Origin: Candidatus Latescibacterota bacterium
GTDB taxonomy: Bacteria; JAAXHH01
Direction: 5' to 3'
Assembly: GCA_012270975.1 (NCBI GenBank)
Contig: JAAXHH010000034.1
Location: forward strand, 186,001 to 250,000
DNA: 64,000 bases
Part shown: positions 16,774 to 25,147 of the stretch, one piece after another
Layout: each line of letters begins with the position of its first letter
How positions within the stretch are numbered: position 1 is the first letter of the stretch
The notes under the pieces: model-generated
Database searches by the model: none
What the model was told of the DNA's origin: nothing
What the model saw: only the letters and a program-made list of their open reading frames with translations
Position numbers and translations under genes: made by a program

Positions 16774-18087
16774 TTGGACTGGAACGCGTTGGGGCGTGAA
16801 GCCGTACAACTGCTGAGCGAATACCTGCGAATCGACACGACGAATCCCCCCGGGAACGAAGATCGCGCGACCGCCTTCCTCAGCCGCATCCTCTCCGAAG
16901 AAGGCATCGACTGCCAGGTTTACGAGTCCGCCCCGGGACGCTCCAATCTCTACGCGAGGCTGGAAGGGGACGGTTCGAAGCGGGCCGTGGTGCTGCTGAG
17001 TCACAGCGACGTGGTTCCCGCCGACCGCCGTTTCTGGTCCGTCAATCCCTTCGGCGGCGTGGTCCGGGACGGCTACATCTGGGGGCGGGGCGCCCTCGAC
17101 ATGAAGAACCTGGGCATCGCGGAGCTGGTGGTCTTCCTCGCGCTGCACAGGAATCGTTTTCCATTGAAGCGGGACGTGATTTTACTTGTCACCGCCGACG
17201 AGGAGGCCGGCGGGGCGGCCGGCGCCCGATGGATCACCCGGAACCGTCCGGAACTCGTCTCGGACGCGGAATTCCTGATCAACGAGAGCGGCAAGGGACG
17301 CCTGGAGAACGGCAGGGCCGTCTATTCCATCGACATCACCGAAAAGTCGCCTTGCTGGATACGCCTGATCGCCCGCGGCGAACCCGGCCATGGTTCCCGC
17401 CCCAAGCCCCATTCCGCCGTGAACCGGCTCATCCGGGCCCTGCACGCGATCATGCAATACACGCCGCCGATCAAGGTGACGGACGCGGCCGCGTGCTACT
17501 TCGCAGGCATAGCGCATCTGCAGAAAGACGGATACCGCAAACGCTTCGAACGCATCCGAGAATCCGTTCGGGACAAGGGGTTCCTTGACGATCTGCTTCG
17601 GAACCAGCATCACGCGGCGATGCTCCGGAACACCATCTCGATAACCATGTTGCAGGGCAGCGAGAAAATCAATATCATACCTCAGGCGGCGACGGCCGAA
17701 CTGGATTGCAGGCTGCTGCCGGGGGAAAGACCGGAAGACTTCGTCCGGGAGTTGAAAAAGGTGGTCGACGACGACGGGATCGAAATAGAGACGACGCTGA
17801 ACTTCGGAAATTCGTCATCGCCCTTCGATTCCCCCCTCGTGGACGCCGTAAGGGAGGTCGTCTCCCGGTACCATGGGCATGTGGAGGTCGTACCGAACAT
17901 GCTCTCTGGCTTCACGGACAGCCATTACTTCCGCGACCTGGGGATTCATTGCTACGGATTCATGCCCTTTCTGCTGGTCGATGAAGAACTTCGCCGAATC
18001 CACGGCAACGACGAGCGCATCTCCGTGGAAAACATGGAACGGGGGCCTCGGATTCTCTACGAAGTGATCGAAAAACTCTGCGGTTGA
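16774..18087 (+). CDS. M20-family metallopeptidase/deacylase
   Basis: 437 residues. Zinc-dependent amino-acid or peptide hydrolase of the M20/M25/M40 (ArgE/DapE/carboxypeptidase G2) type. Metal ligands visible: LLSHSDVVPA (His, then Asp), GRGALDMKN (bridging Asp) and VTADEEAGG (catalytic Glu and metal Glu). A lid/dimerisation domain lies at about 205-330. The start is TTG, 4 bases after the kinase stop. Substrate unknown; its place among sugar-phosphate genes is unexplained. Confidence 0.87.
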   Translation: MDWNALGREAVQLLSEYLRIDTTNPPGNEDRATAFLSRILSEEGIDCQVYESAPGRSNLYARLEGDGSKRAVVLLSHSDVVPADRRFWSVNPFGGVVRDGYIWGRGALDMKNLGIAELVVFLALHRNRFPLKRDVILLVTADEEAGGAAGARWITRNRPELVSDAEFLINESGKGRLENGRAVYSIDITEKSPCWIRLIARGEPGHGSRPKPHSAVNRLIRALHAIMQYTPPIKVTDAAACYFAGIAHLQKDGYRKRFERIRESVRDKGFLDDLLRNQHHAAMLRNTISITMLQGSEKINIIPQAATAELDCRLLPGERPEDFVRELKKVVDDDGIEIETTLNFGNSSSPFDSPLVDAVREVVSRYHGHVEVVPNMLSGFTDSHYFRDLGIHCYGFMPFLLVDEELRRIHGNDERISVENMERGPRILYEVIEKLCG

Positions 18088-18108
18088 TGCTGAATTGAGG
18101 AGACGTAT

Positions 18109-19071
18109 ATGGAAGCGATTCGAATTCACGAGTTCGGTGAACCGGGCGTGATGAAACTCGAGACCTGCCCGGATCTCCAGGTAGGCGGCGGGCAGATCCT
18201 GGTGGACATACGGGCCGCCGGCGTGAACCCGGTGGACACCTACATACGGGCGGGGACTTATGCCATGAAACCCGACCTGCCCTACACGCCGGGCATGGAC
18301 GGCGCCGGCACCGTCGCCGCAGTCGGCGACGAAACGGCCCATGTCTCCGTGGGCGACCGCGTATACCTGGCCGGTGCGCTGACCGGCTCATACGCGTCCC
18401 AGGCGCTCTGCTCCGCGAGCCAGGTACAACCGCTGCCCGACAATGTTTCCTTCGGGCAAGGCGCGGGGGTATACATTCCATACGCTACTGCCTGGCGCGG
18501 CCTCTTCCAGCGCGCGGAAGGCCGGGCCGGCGAAACGGTACTCGTTCACGGCGCCAGCGGCGGCGTGGGTATCGCGGCCGTGCAACTCGCGCGGGCTGCC
18601 GGCATGACGGTCATCGGCACCGCCGGTTCGGACCGGGGCGCGGCCCTGGTGGCGGAACAGGGCGCCCATTACGTGGTCAACCACCATGACGCCGACTACA
18701 CGGATCAGATCATGGATCTAACCGGTGGCCTGGGCGTCGACGTGATCATGGAAATGCTGGCCAATGTCAACCTGGACAAGGACCTGAATATGCTGGCCTA
18801 TGGCGGGCGAGTGGTCGTCATAGGCAACAGGGGCGTCATCGAGATCAATCCCCGGGACGCCATGGCGCGCGACGCCAGCATCCTGGGCATGGTCCTGCTT
18901 CTGGCTTCGCCGGAGGACCTGGCCGCCATCCACGCCGGGTTGCACGCCGGACTGGAGAACGGAACGCTCAATCCGGTGGTGGGAACGGAGTTTCCCCTCG
19001 GCGATGCGGCGCAGGCCCACGTCGCCGTGATGGAACCGGGCGCTTACGGAAAGATCGTGCTGGTCCCGTGA
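18109..19071 (+). CDS. Quinone oxidoreductase (zeta-crystallin-like MDR)
   Basis: 320 residues, zinc-free medium-chain dehydrogenase that reduces quinones or enones with NADPH. GroES-like domain (AAGVNPVDTYIRAGTY) followed by a nucleotide-binding fold with VLVHGASGGVGIAAVQLA. GAGGAG sits 8 bases before the ATG. In line with the M20 gene (21-base gap) and transaldolase. Confidence 0.87.
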   Translation: MEAIRIHEFGEPGVMKLETCPDLQVGGGQILVDIRAAGVNPVDTYIRAGTYAMKPDLPYTPGMDGAGTVAAVGDETAHVSVGDRVYLAGALTGSYASQALCSASQVQPLPDNVSFGQGAGVYIPYATAWRGLFQRAEGRAGETVLVHGASGGVGIAAVQLARAAGMTVIGTAGSDRGAALVAEQGAHYVVNHHDADYTDQIMDLTGGLGVDVIMEMLANVNLDKDLNMLAYGGRVVVIGNRGVIEINPRDAMARDASILGMVLLLASPEDLAAIHAGLHAGLENGTLNPVVGTEFPLGDAAQAHVAVMEPGAYGKIVLVP

Positions 19072-19173
19072 ACCTTCGCTCAAACCGCGCTTTAACGGCC
19101 CGCGAACCGCGTGTTCATAAACCGGCTCATACCGCGAGCTTGCGCCGCTGCCCGGCGCACAAAGGAATCCGCC

Positions 19174-20301
19174 ATGGCTAATCCGCTCATCCAACTCGCA
19201 CGACACGGCCAGAGTTTCTGGCTCGACAACATCAGCCGCGATCTGATCTCTTCGGGCCGATTGAGGAGACTGATCGAGGAAGACGGGTTGAAGGGCATGA
19301 CCTCTAACCCGGCCATTTTTGAAAAAGCCATCACCGGCAGCACGGACTACGACGCCGACATCGGGCTTATGGCGGCGCAGGACCGGAACGCCGTGGAGAT
19401 CTACGAAACCCTGGCGATTTCTGATATCCGGGAGGCCGCCGATCTGCTGGCAGCGGTCCATGACGCCACCGATGGCGCCGACGGTTACGTGAGCCTGGAG
19501 GTATCGCCGGAACTGGCGGATGACACAGCCGGTACCATCGCGGAGGCCAGGCGGCTGTGGAAGGCGGTGGACCGCGGGAACGTCATGATCAAGGTACCGG
19601 CGACCCGGGCGGGCATTCCGGCCATCCGGCAGTTGATCGGCGAGGGACTGAACGTCAACGTGACGCTGCTGTTTTCCAGGGACGTGTACGAAGAGGTGGC
19701 CGAAGCCTATATCGGCGGGTTGGAAGACCGGCTCGCGGCCGGAGAGCGGATCGGCGGGATCGCCAGCGTGGCCAGTTTCTTCATCAGCAGAATAGACACG
19801 CTGGTCGACGCCTTGCTCGCCGAACGCGCGGTACGGGCAGCCGATCCGGCGGAACGCGCCATGTACATGGACCTGGTCGGGAAAACAGCCATCGCCAACG
19901 GAAAGACGACCTACCAGCGGTACAAGGCGCTGTACGCGACACCGCGCTGGAAGTCGCTGGCGCGGAAGGGCGCCAGGACCCAGCGGTTGCTGTGGGCCAG
20001 CACGAGTACGAAGAACCCGGACTACCGGGACGTGTTGTACGTGGAAGAGCTGATCGGCAGGGACACTATCAATACGCTGCCCGATGAAACGCTGGACGCC
20101 TTCCGCGATCACGGGCGCCTTTCCGACACGCTGGAGGCGGATATCGGCGAAGCCGGGTCGATCATGGCCAGCGTCGAAAAAGCCGGGATTTCGATGAACC
20201 GGGTCGCGGACCAACTCGTCGAAGAAGGGGTGAAGAAATTCGTGGACCCCTTCATGAAACTGATAGACGCCATCGAAAAGAAACGGTTGCAGCCGGCCTA
20301 G
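19174..20301 (+). CDS. tal: Transaldolase
   Basis: 375 residues, the longer TalAB form. Transfers dihydroxyacetone between sugar phosphates in the non-oxidative pentose-phosphate pathway. GMTSNPAIFEKAI and the Schiff-base lysine in VMIKVPAT are present. Start ATG 19174 follows AAAGGA and is in front of NPLIQLARHGQSFW; the longer open frame from 19111 has no ribosome site. Followed by gnd and rpe. Confidence 0.94.
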   Translation: MANPLIQLARHGQSFWLDNISRDLISSGRLRRLIEEDGLKGMTSNPAIFEKAITGSTDYDADIGLMAAQDRNAVEIYETLAISDIREAADLLAAVHDATDGADGYVSLEVSPELADDTAGTIAEARRLWKAVDRGNVMIKVPATRAGIPAIRQLIGEGLNVNVTLLFSRDVYEEVAEAYIGGLEDRLAAGERIGGIASVASFFISRIDTLVDALLAERAVRAADPAERAMYMDLVGKTAIANGKTTYQRYKALYATPRWKSLARKGARTQRLLWASTSTKNPDYRDVLYVEELIGRDTINTLPDETLDAFRDHGRLSDTLEADIGEAGSIMASVEKAGISMNRVADQLVEEGVKKFVDPFMKLIDAIEKKRLQPA

Positions 20302-20379
20302 GTTACGGCTGGACCGACGCGGGGGAAACCCGTATCTCCCGGCCGAACCGCGCGTTCGCCGGCGTCCGGGGAGGAATGC

Positions 20380-21390
20380 ATGCAGTTGGGCATGGTCGGA
20401 CTCGGTCGGATGGGCGGCAATATGACGCGCAGGCTGTTGCGGGGCGGTCACCACGTTATCGTTTACGACCGCAACAGCAAGGCGGTCGACGAGGTGATCA
20501 GGGACGGCGCCATAGGTTCACCGACCCTTTGTGATCTCGTGGCCGGCCTCGAAGCGCCTCGTACGGTCTGGGTCATGGTACCGGCCGGTGACGCCACGGA
20601 GGAAGCCATTGGCGAACTGGCCGGCCTGCTGTCTCCGGGCGATACCGTCATCGACGGCGGGAACACCTATTTCAAGGACGACGTCGCCCGCGCGGAGAAA
20701 CTGGCTGCCGGGAATCTGCATTATGTCGACGTAGGCACCAGCGGCGGCGTATGGGGCCTGGAGAGAGGCTACTGCATGACCATCGGGGGTCCCGCGGAGA
20801 TCGTCGAACGCCTGGATCCGCTGTTCGAGACGCTGGCGCCCGGTCCCGGGAAGGATGACGCGACGCAGAGGCGCGACGCGCCAGGTTCGGTCGATCTTTC
20901 AGGTTCCAATGCCCGTAAAGGTTACGTGCACGTGGGGCCGGCGGGCGCGGGGCACTTCGTCAAGATGATCCACAACGGGATCGAATACGGCATGATGCAG
21001 GCCTTCGCCGAGGGACTCGAGATTCTGCGCGAATCGGGGTCCGACCGCGTGGACCCGCGCCATCGATACGACCTGGGCCTGCACGACATAGCCGAAGTCT
21101 GGCGGCACGGAAGCGTGGTCAGTTCCTGGCTGCTGGACCTGCTCGAAATCGCCCTGCGGGAGGACCGGGACCTGTCGGCCTTTTCCGGGTACGTGCAGGA
21201 TTCGGGGGAGGGTCGGTGGACGGTGCAGACGGCCATCGAGGAAGACGTGCCCGCCCACGTGCTCACGGCCTCGCTCTTCACGCGGTTCCAGTCGCGGCAG
21301 GACGAATCTTACGCCATGCGGGTACTTTCCGCCCTGCGCCACCAGTTCGGCGGCCACGTGGAACAGAACAAGAACGGGGGACAGTCATGA
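20380..21390 (+). CDS. gnd: 6-phosphogluconate dehydrogenase, decarboxylating (short form)
   Basis: 336 residues. Oxidises 6-phosphogluconate to ribulose 5-phosphate. Rossmann start MQLGMVGLGRMGGNMTRRL, substrate motif VGTSGGVWGLERGYCMTIGG and catalytic GAGHFVKMIHNGIEYGMM. This is the short bacterial type (about 300 residues is usual), here with an insertion of some 20 residues before the catalytic motif. GGGGAGG precedes the ATG; its stop overlaps the rpe start. Confidence 0.92.
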   Translation: MQLGMVGLGRMGGNMTRRLLRGGHHVIVYDRNSKAVDEVIRDGAIGSPTLCDLVAGLEAPRTVWVMVPAGDATEEAIGELAGLLSPGDTVIDGGNTYFKDDVARAEKLAAGNLHYVDVGTSGGVWGLERGYCMTIGGPAEIVERLDPLFETLAPGPGKDDATQRRDAPGSVDLSGSNARKGYVHVGPAGAGHFVKMIHNGIEYGMMQAFAEGLEILRESGSDRVDPRHRYDLGLHDIAEVWRHGSVVSSWLLDLLEIALREDRDLSAFSGYVQDSGEGRWTVQTAIEEDVPAHVLTASLFTRFQSRQDESYAMRVLSALRHQFGGHVEQNKNGGQS

Positions 21391-22040
21391 TCCAGATCGC
21401 TCCATCCATCCTGTCCGCGGACTTCACCCGCCTGGCCGATGAGGTCCGGGCCGTGGAACAGGCCGGGGCGGACCGGATACACATCGACGTCATGGATGGG
21501 CGCTTCGTTCCCAACATTTCCATGGGCCCCTTCATTGTGGAGGCCATCAACTCCCTCACGGAACTGCCGCTGGAAGCCCACTTGATGATCGAGGAACCGG
21601 ACCGGTATATCAATGTCTTCATGGAAGCCGGGGCGGACGTGATCATCGTGCACCAGGAAAACACGACCCATCTCCACCGCGTGGTGCAGTCCATCCGGGA
21701 GCAGGGCAAACAGGCTGGAGTCGCCTTGAATCCGGCTACGCCCGCCCACGTCCTCGACGGAATCATCGACGAACTCGATCTCGTCCTGGTCATGTCCGTC
21801 AACCCGGGATTCTCGGGACAGCGGTTCATTGAATCCGTGCTGCCGAAGATCCGCGAGATTCGAGACACCATTACGGACCGGGAAATCACCTGCGACCTGG
21901 AGGTGGACGGCGGCGTGAACGCCGACACCGCGCCGGCCGCCGTAACGGCGGGCGTGAACATCCTGGTGGCCGCCACGGCCGTCTTCAAGCATCCGGACGG
22001 CGTCGCCGAAGGCATCCGGATACTTCGCGGACACGCCTGA
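21387..22040 (+). CDS. rpe: Ribulose-phosphate 3-epimerase
   Basis: 217 residues, TIM barrel; interconverts ribulose 5-phosphate and xylulose 5-phosphate. IAPSILSADFTRLADEV, HIDVMDGRFVPNISMG and LVMSVNPGFSGQRF are diagnostic. The ATG overlaps the gnd stop (ATGA) and GGGGGA lies 6 bases upstream, so the two are coupled. Last gene of the plus-strand run; it converges on the MATE gene with no clear terminator between. Confidence 0.96.
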   Translation: MIQIAPSILSADFTRLADEVRAVEQAGADRIHIDVMDGRFVPNISMGPFIVEAINSLTELPLEAHLMIEEPDRYINVFMEAGADVIIVHQENTTHLHRVVQSIREQGKQAGVALNPATPAHVLDGIIDELDLVLVMSVNPGFSGQRFIESVLPKIREIRDTITDREITCDLEVDGGVNADTAPAAVTAGVNILVAATAVFKHPDGVAEGIRILRGHA

Positions 22041-22062
22041 TCCGCAGAAACCGGCCTCTCCG

Positions 22063-23448
22063 TCAGATCACCGCCCTTTTCCAGGTACCCTTGAAAAAGC
22101 GCCTGAGCGTGAGCAGTCCCTGCAACATGGCCGCTGCAAGCCAGGCGATCCAGATGCCCGTCACGTCCAGCCCGAGCGGAAAGGCCAGTACGTAGGCGAA
22201 CACCAGCATGATTCCCCACTGGGAGATCAGCGTGTAGTAGAGGGAAGGCCGGGTCTCGCCGCCGCCGGCCAGCACGCCGCTGGCCACGATGGACAGCGCG
22301 GAGAAAACCTGGGCGATGGCGAAGAAGCGCAGCATGACGGAGCTGATGCCGAGGACCGTTTCGTCCGTCGTGAAAACGGCCGAGATCGCGTTGGCGAAAA
22401 ACCAGATCAAACCCGAGCCGGCCGCGATCAGGACCATGCAGAGCAAGATGGTCTGTCCCCCGTACTGCTCCGCCGAACGGACCTGGCGGCCGCCGAGTCT
22501 TTGCCCGACCAGGGAATTCGCCGCGACCGAGAAGGCGAGCGCGGGCATGATTGCGAAGAGCCGGATCTGAAACCCCATGGTCAGAGCCGCGATGGCGGCC
22601 GTCGGGCGGTTTACGCCCGATACGACGCGGTAGAGGAGCACGCGCGCGCCATTGCGGAAGAAACCGGACGCGCCGGAGGGAAGACCGATATCGAGCATGC
22701 GGGACATGATGCGCCAGTCCGGTTTGACACGCCAATTGCGGGGAAGGCGCACCTGGCCGTGTCCCCGGACCAGGATCGCGAGGCCGATGACGCACCCGGC
22801 CAGCCGGGACACGATCATGCCCACGGCCGCGCCGGCCACGCCCAGCGCGGGCAGTCCCCAGGCGCCGAAGATGAAAACGTACGAGGTCACGCATTTCAGG
22901 ATAATGACGATTACGGAGATCTTCAGCGGGGTGCGGGTATCGCCGACGCCCCCGAAGATTGCGCTCATGACGTAGTTCAGGATCATGAAAACCATGCCGG
23001 CGAAGTAGAGCCTCAGGAAGAGGATGCCGTGGTCCAGCACTTCGTCGGGGGCGCCGAGGAGGACCAGCGCGGGCCTGGTGAGTACGATACTGACGCCTGC
23101 GAGACCCAGGGCCAGGCAGGTGCCCATCAGGAGGGCCTGCTGGCCGGTCCGGCTGACGTCCCCGTGCCTGTCGGCCCCGTAGTACTGCGCCACCAGCGTC
23201 CGCGTGCCGCCCGTGATCGAAATGGCCATGACCATGACGATAAACACGATCTGCCGACTCATTCCGATGGCGGAAATCGCCGCGGGACCGAGGAATCCCA
23301 CGAAATAAATGTCAACCAGACCTTCGGTGGCGTCGATCAGCGAAGCGACGACGACGGGCCAGGCGATGGCCCAGACGTGGCGGAGAACCTGGGAGGGCGG
23401 AACATCGTTGTCGGCCGGTTTCGAGGAAACGGCATCAGGGTCGTGCAT
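22063..23448 (-). CDS. MATE-family efflux transporter
   Basis: 461 residues, 12 membrane helices in two related halves. Exports organic cations or metabolites using a Na+ or H+ gradient across the inner membrane. VWAIAWPVVVASLIDATEGL starts helix 1, and the internal VGDTRTPLKISV is typical of the family. Start ATG 23448 is preferred; an in-frame TTG at 23484 would add 12 residues, and neither has a convincing Shine-Dalgarno. Confidence 0.9.
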   Translation of the reverse strand: MHDPDAVSSKPADNDVPPSQVLRHVWAIAWPVVVASLIDATEGLVDIYFVGFLGPAAISAIGMSRQIVFIVMVMAISITGGTRTLVAQYYGADRHGDVSRTGQQALLMGTCLALGLAGVSIVLTRPALVLLGAPDEVLDHGILFLRLYFAGMVFMILNYVMSAIFGGVGDTRTPLKISVIVIILKCVTSYVFIFGAWGLPALGVAGAAVGMIVSRLAGCVIGLAILVRGHGQVRLPRNWRVKPDWRIMSRMLDIGLPSGASGFFRNGARVLLYRVVSGVNRPTAAIAALTMGFQIRLFAIMPALAFSVAANSLVGQRLGGRQVRSAEQYGGQTILLCMVLIAAGSGLIWFFANAISAVFTTDETVLGISSVMLRFFAIAQVFSALSIVASGVLAGGGETRPSLYYTLISQWGIMLVFAYVLAFPLGLDVTGIWIAWLAAAMLQGLLTLRRFFKGTWKRAVI

Positions 23449-23582
23449 GGCGTTCAATGTATGCCCGTCGGAACGAAGCGGCAAGGCAATTCAGCGGTAG
23501 GGCGATGTACGCCCAAGTTGTTGTCTGCGCGACAGATAAGAAAAGGGATGACAGGATAAACGGCACGCTGTATATCTACTTT

Positions 23583-23598
23583 GTTGCGAGTCCGCAAC
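23583..23598 (+). promoter_or_regulatory. Small hairpin upstream of the binding-protein gene
   Basis: GTTGCG-AGTC-CGCAAC forms a perfect 6-bp stem about 40 bases before the Shine-Dalgarno of the 23652 gene. Role unknown. Confidence 0.3.
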
Positions 23599-23651
23599 GC
23601 GGAATCGGATCCACTTGACGGGACGGGCTGTGTCGAGCAGGAGGCATGAAT

Positions 23652-24938
23652 ATGCGAGGAATACCGGGAAAGTTCTTCTCTACGGGATCATGGCTGGCTA
23701 TCGGCCTGGCACTCACGGTACTGGCGGCGTGCGGCAAGGATGACCCGGTATCGCCGGAGCCGACCGAGCCGCCCGAACCAGTCGAACGGCCCGCACTCAA
23801 GATCGGACTGTTGATCGACCTATCGGAGGGTGGATCGGAACACGGTATACTCATGCGCCGGGGATTCGAAATGGCGATCGAGCATGTCAATGAGGCGGGC
23901 GTGCTCGGGGAGCCTGTCGTGGGCGAGGTGGCCGATACGGAGTTGGACGCCGAAAGGGCGGTATCCGAGGCGATGGATCTGGTCGAGAAGGATGGTGTCC
24001 ACGCGATTGTGGGCGCCTGGGCGAGTTCTTCAACGCTCGCCGTCGTGGAGGAAGTGGTCGCGGATGCCGGCATTCCTATGATCTCTCCGGCCTCTTCTTC
24101 TCCCACGCTGACGAACGCCATGGATAACGATTTCCTGTTTCGCACCACCTTGTCCGACCGCGACCAGGGTCCGGTCCTCGCGAAGATCACGCTGGAACTG
24201 GGATTCGGCAACGTGGGCATGATCTACCGCGACGACGTCTGGGGCCGGGGCATCGCGGACGCTTTCGAGAACGCATGGGAAGGTAAGCTCGTACGGGTTG
24301 CGGCGGATCCCGAAAAGACGACCCTTGTAGAGGAACTGCGAGAAAGCAAAGGTGTCCTCGAAGACACCCAGGCGCTGATCGTCCTCGCTTTTCAACCCCA
24401 GCAGGAAACCATCGTACGCGAAGCGCTGGACAACGGCCTGTACGAAGTATTCGTCTTCGGCCCCACCGGCCGCAGCCTGGACCTGGTCCGTTCAATCGGT
24501 CCGGAGCGCCTCGCCGGTATGATCGGCACTTCGCCCGGATCCGCGCAGGACACGCCTTCAGCGCTGGCCTGGGAAAACGGATACAAAAGCGCCTACGGCA
24601 GCAGCCCTCCACCCTTCCCCTACGTGAAACAGACCTATGACGCAACCGTGGCCCTGGCCCTGGCGGCCCAGGCGGCGGGCAGCCTGGAGGGATCGGCCAT
24701 CCGGGACCAGCTGCGAACCATCGGCACGCCTCCCGGAGAACTGGTCATCGCCGAGGCGAGCAGCATCGCGAACGGCTTGCGCATCCTGGCCGACGGCGGC
24801 GCGATCAACTACGAAGGCGCGGCCATGCCGCTGGACTGGGACGAGAACGGCGATCTCGCCACGGGATTCGTAGCGGTCTGGCAATTCACCCCGGCCGGGA
24901 CCATCGAAGTCATCCGGACTGTTCCCTTCGTCCATTGA
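23652..24938 (+). CDS. Branched-chain amino-acid-type ABC substrate-binding lipoprotein
   Basis: 428 residues. Lipoprotein signal with lipobox LAAC at about residues 24-27, then a Pro/Glu-rich spacer and a Peripla_BP_6 (LivJ/Leu-Ile-Val receptor) fold with KIGLLIDLSEGGSEHGILM and NDFLFRTTLSDRDQGPVLA. Start ATG 23652 is chosen over ATG 23646 because AGGAGG (23639-23644) is 7 bases away rather than 1. No permease or ATPase genes adjoin, so it may be an orphan binding protein or sensor. Confidence 0.88.
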   Translation: MRGIPGKFFSTGSWLAIGLALTVLAACGKDDPVSPEPTEPPEPVERPALKIGLLIDLSEGGSEHGILMRRGFEMAIEHVNEAGVLGEPVVGEVADTELDAERAVSEAMDLVEKDGVHAIVGAWASSSTLAVVEEVVADAGIPMISPASSSPTLTNAMDNDFLFRTTLSDRDQGPVLAKITLELGFGNVGMIYRDDVWGRGIADAFENAWEGKLVRVAADPEKTTLVEELRESKGVLEDTQALIVLAFQPQQETIVREALDNGLYEVFVFGPTGRSLDLVRSIGPERLAGMIGTSPGSAQDTPSALAWENGYKSAYGSSPPPFPYVKQTYDATVALALAAQAAGSLEGSAIRDQLRTIGTPPGELVIAEASSIANGLRILADGGAINYEGAAMPLDWDENGDLATGFVAVWQFTPAGTIEVIRTVPFVH

Positions 24939-24960
24939 CGATGCCGGGCGGCATGGAATG

Positions 24961-24992
24961 AAAAAAGGGATTGCGCATTCACGCAACCCCTT
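24961..24992 (-). terminator. Terminator after tRNA-Glu
   Basis: Minus strand AAGGGGTTGCG-TGAATG-CGCAATCCCTT followed by TTTT: an 11-bp stem with one G-T pair, just 3' of the tRNA. Confidence 0.75.
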
Positions 24993-25015
24993 CTGCTATC
25001 CCCGGTTATGGCGTA

Positions 25016-25090
25016 TGACCCCAACGGGATTTGAACCCGTGTTGCCGCCGTGAAAGGGCGGTGTCCTTGGCCAGGCTAGACGATGGGGTC
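25016..25090 (-). tRNA. tRNA-Glu (anticodon TTC)
   Basis: The minus strand folds as a cloverleaf: acceptor GACCCCA / TGGGGTC, anticodon stem CCGCC/GGCGG with loop CTTTCAC (anticodon TTC), and T-arm ACGGG-TTCAAAT-CCCGT. The CCA end is not encoded. It stands alone between two protein genes and has its own terminator. Confidence 0.93.
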
Positions 25091-25104
25091 GCGCTCCTTC
25101 AAAA

Positions 25105-25125
25105 CCGTCCTAAAATACCGGACGG
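25105..25125 (-). terminator. Probable terminator after the 25148 gene
   Basis: Minus strand CCGTCC-GGTATTTTA-GGACGG followed by TTTT, between the Gfo/Idh stop and the tRNA. Confidence 0.5.
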
Positions 25126-25147
25126 ACCCTCGAAACGCAAGCCTTTT

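Noticed and set aside
18718-20454. 578-codon open frame on the minus strand
   Set aside because: Antisense to the quinone oxidoreductase and transaldolase genes, both unmistakable.
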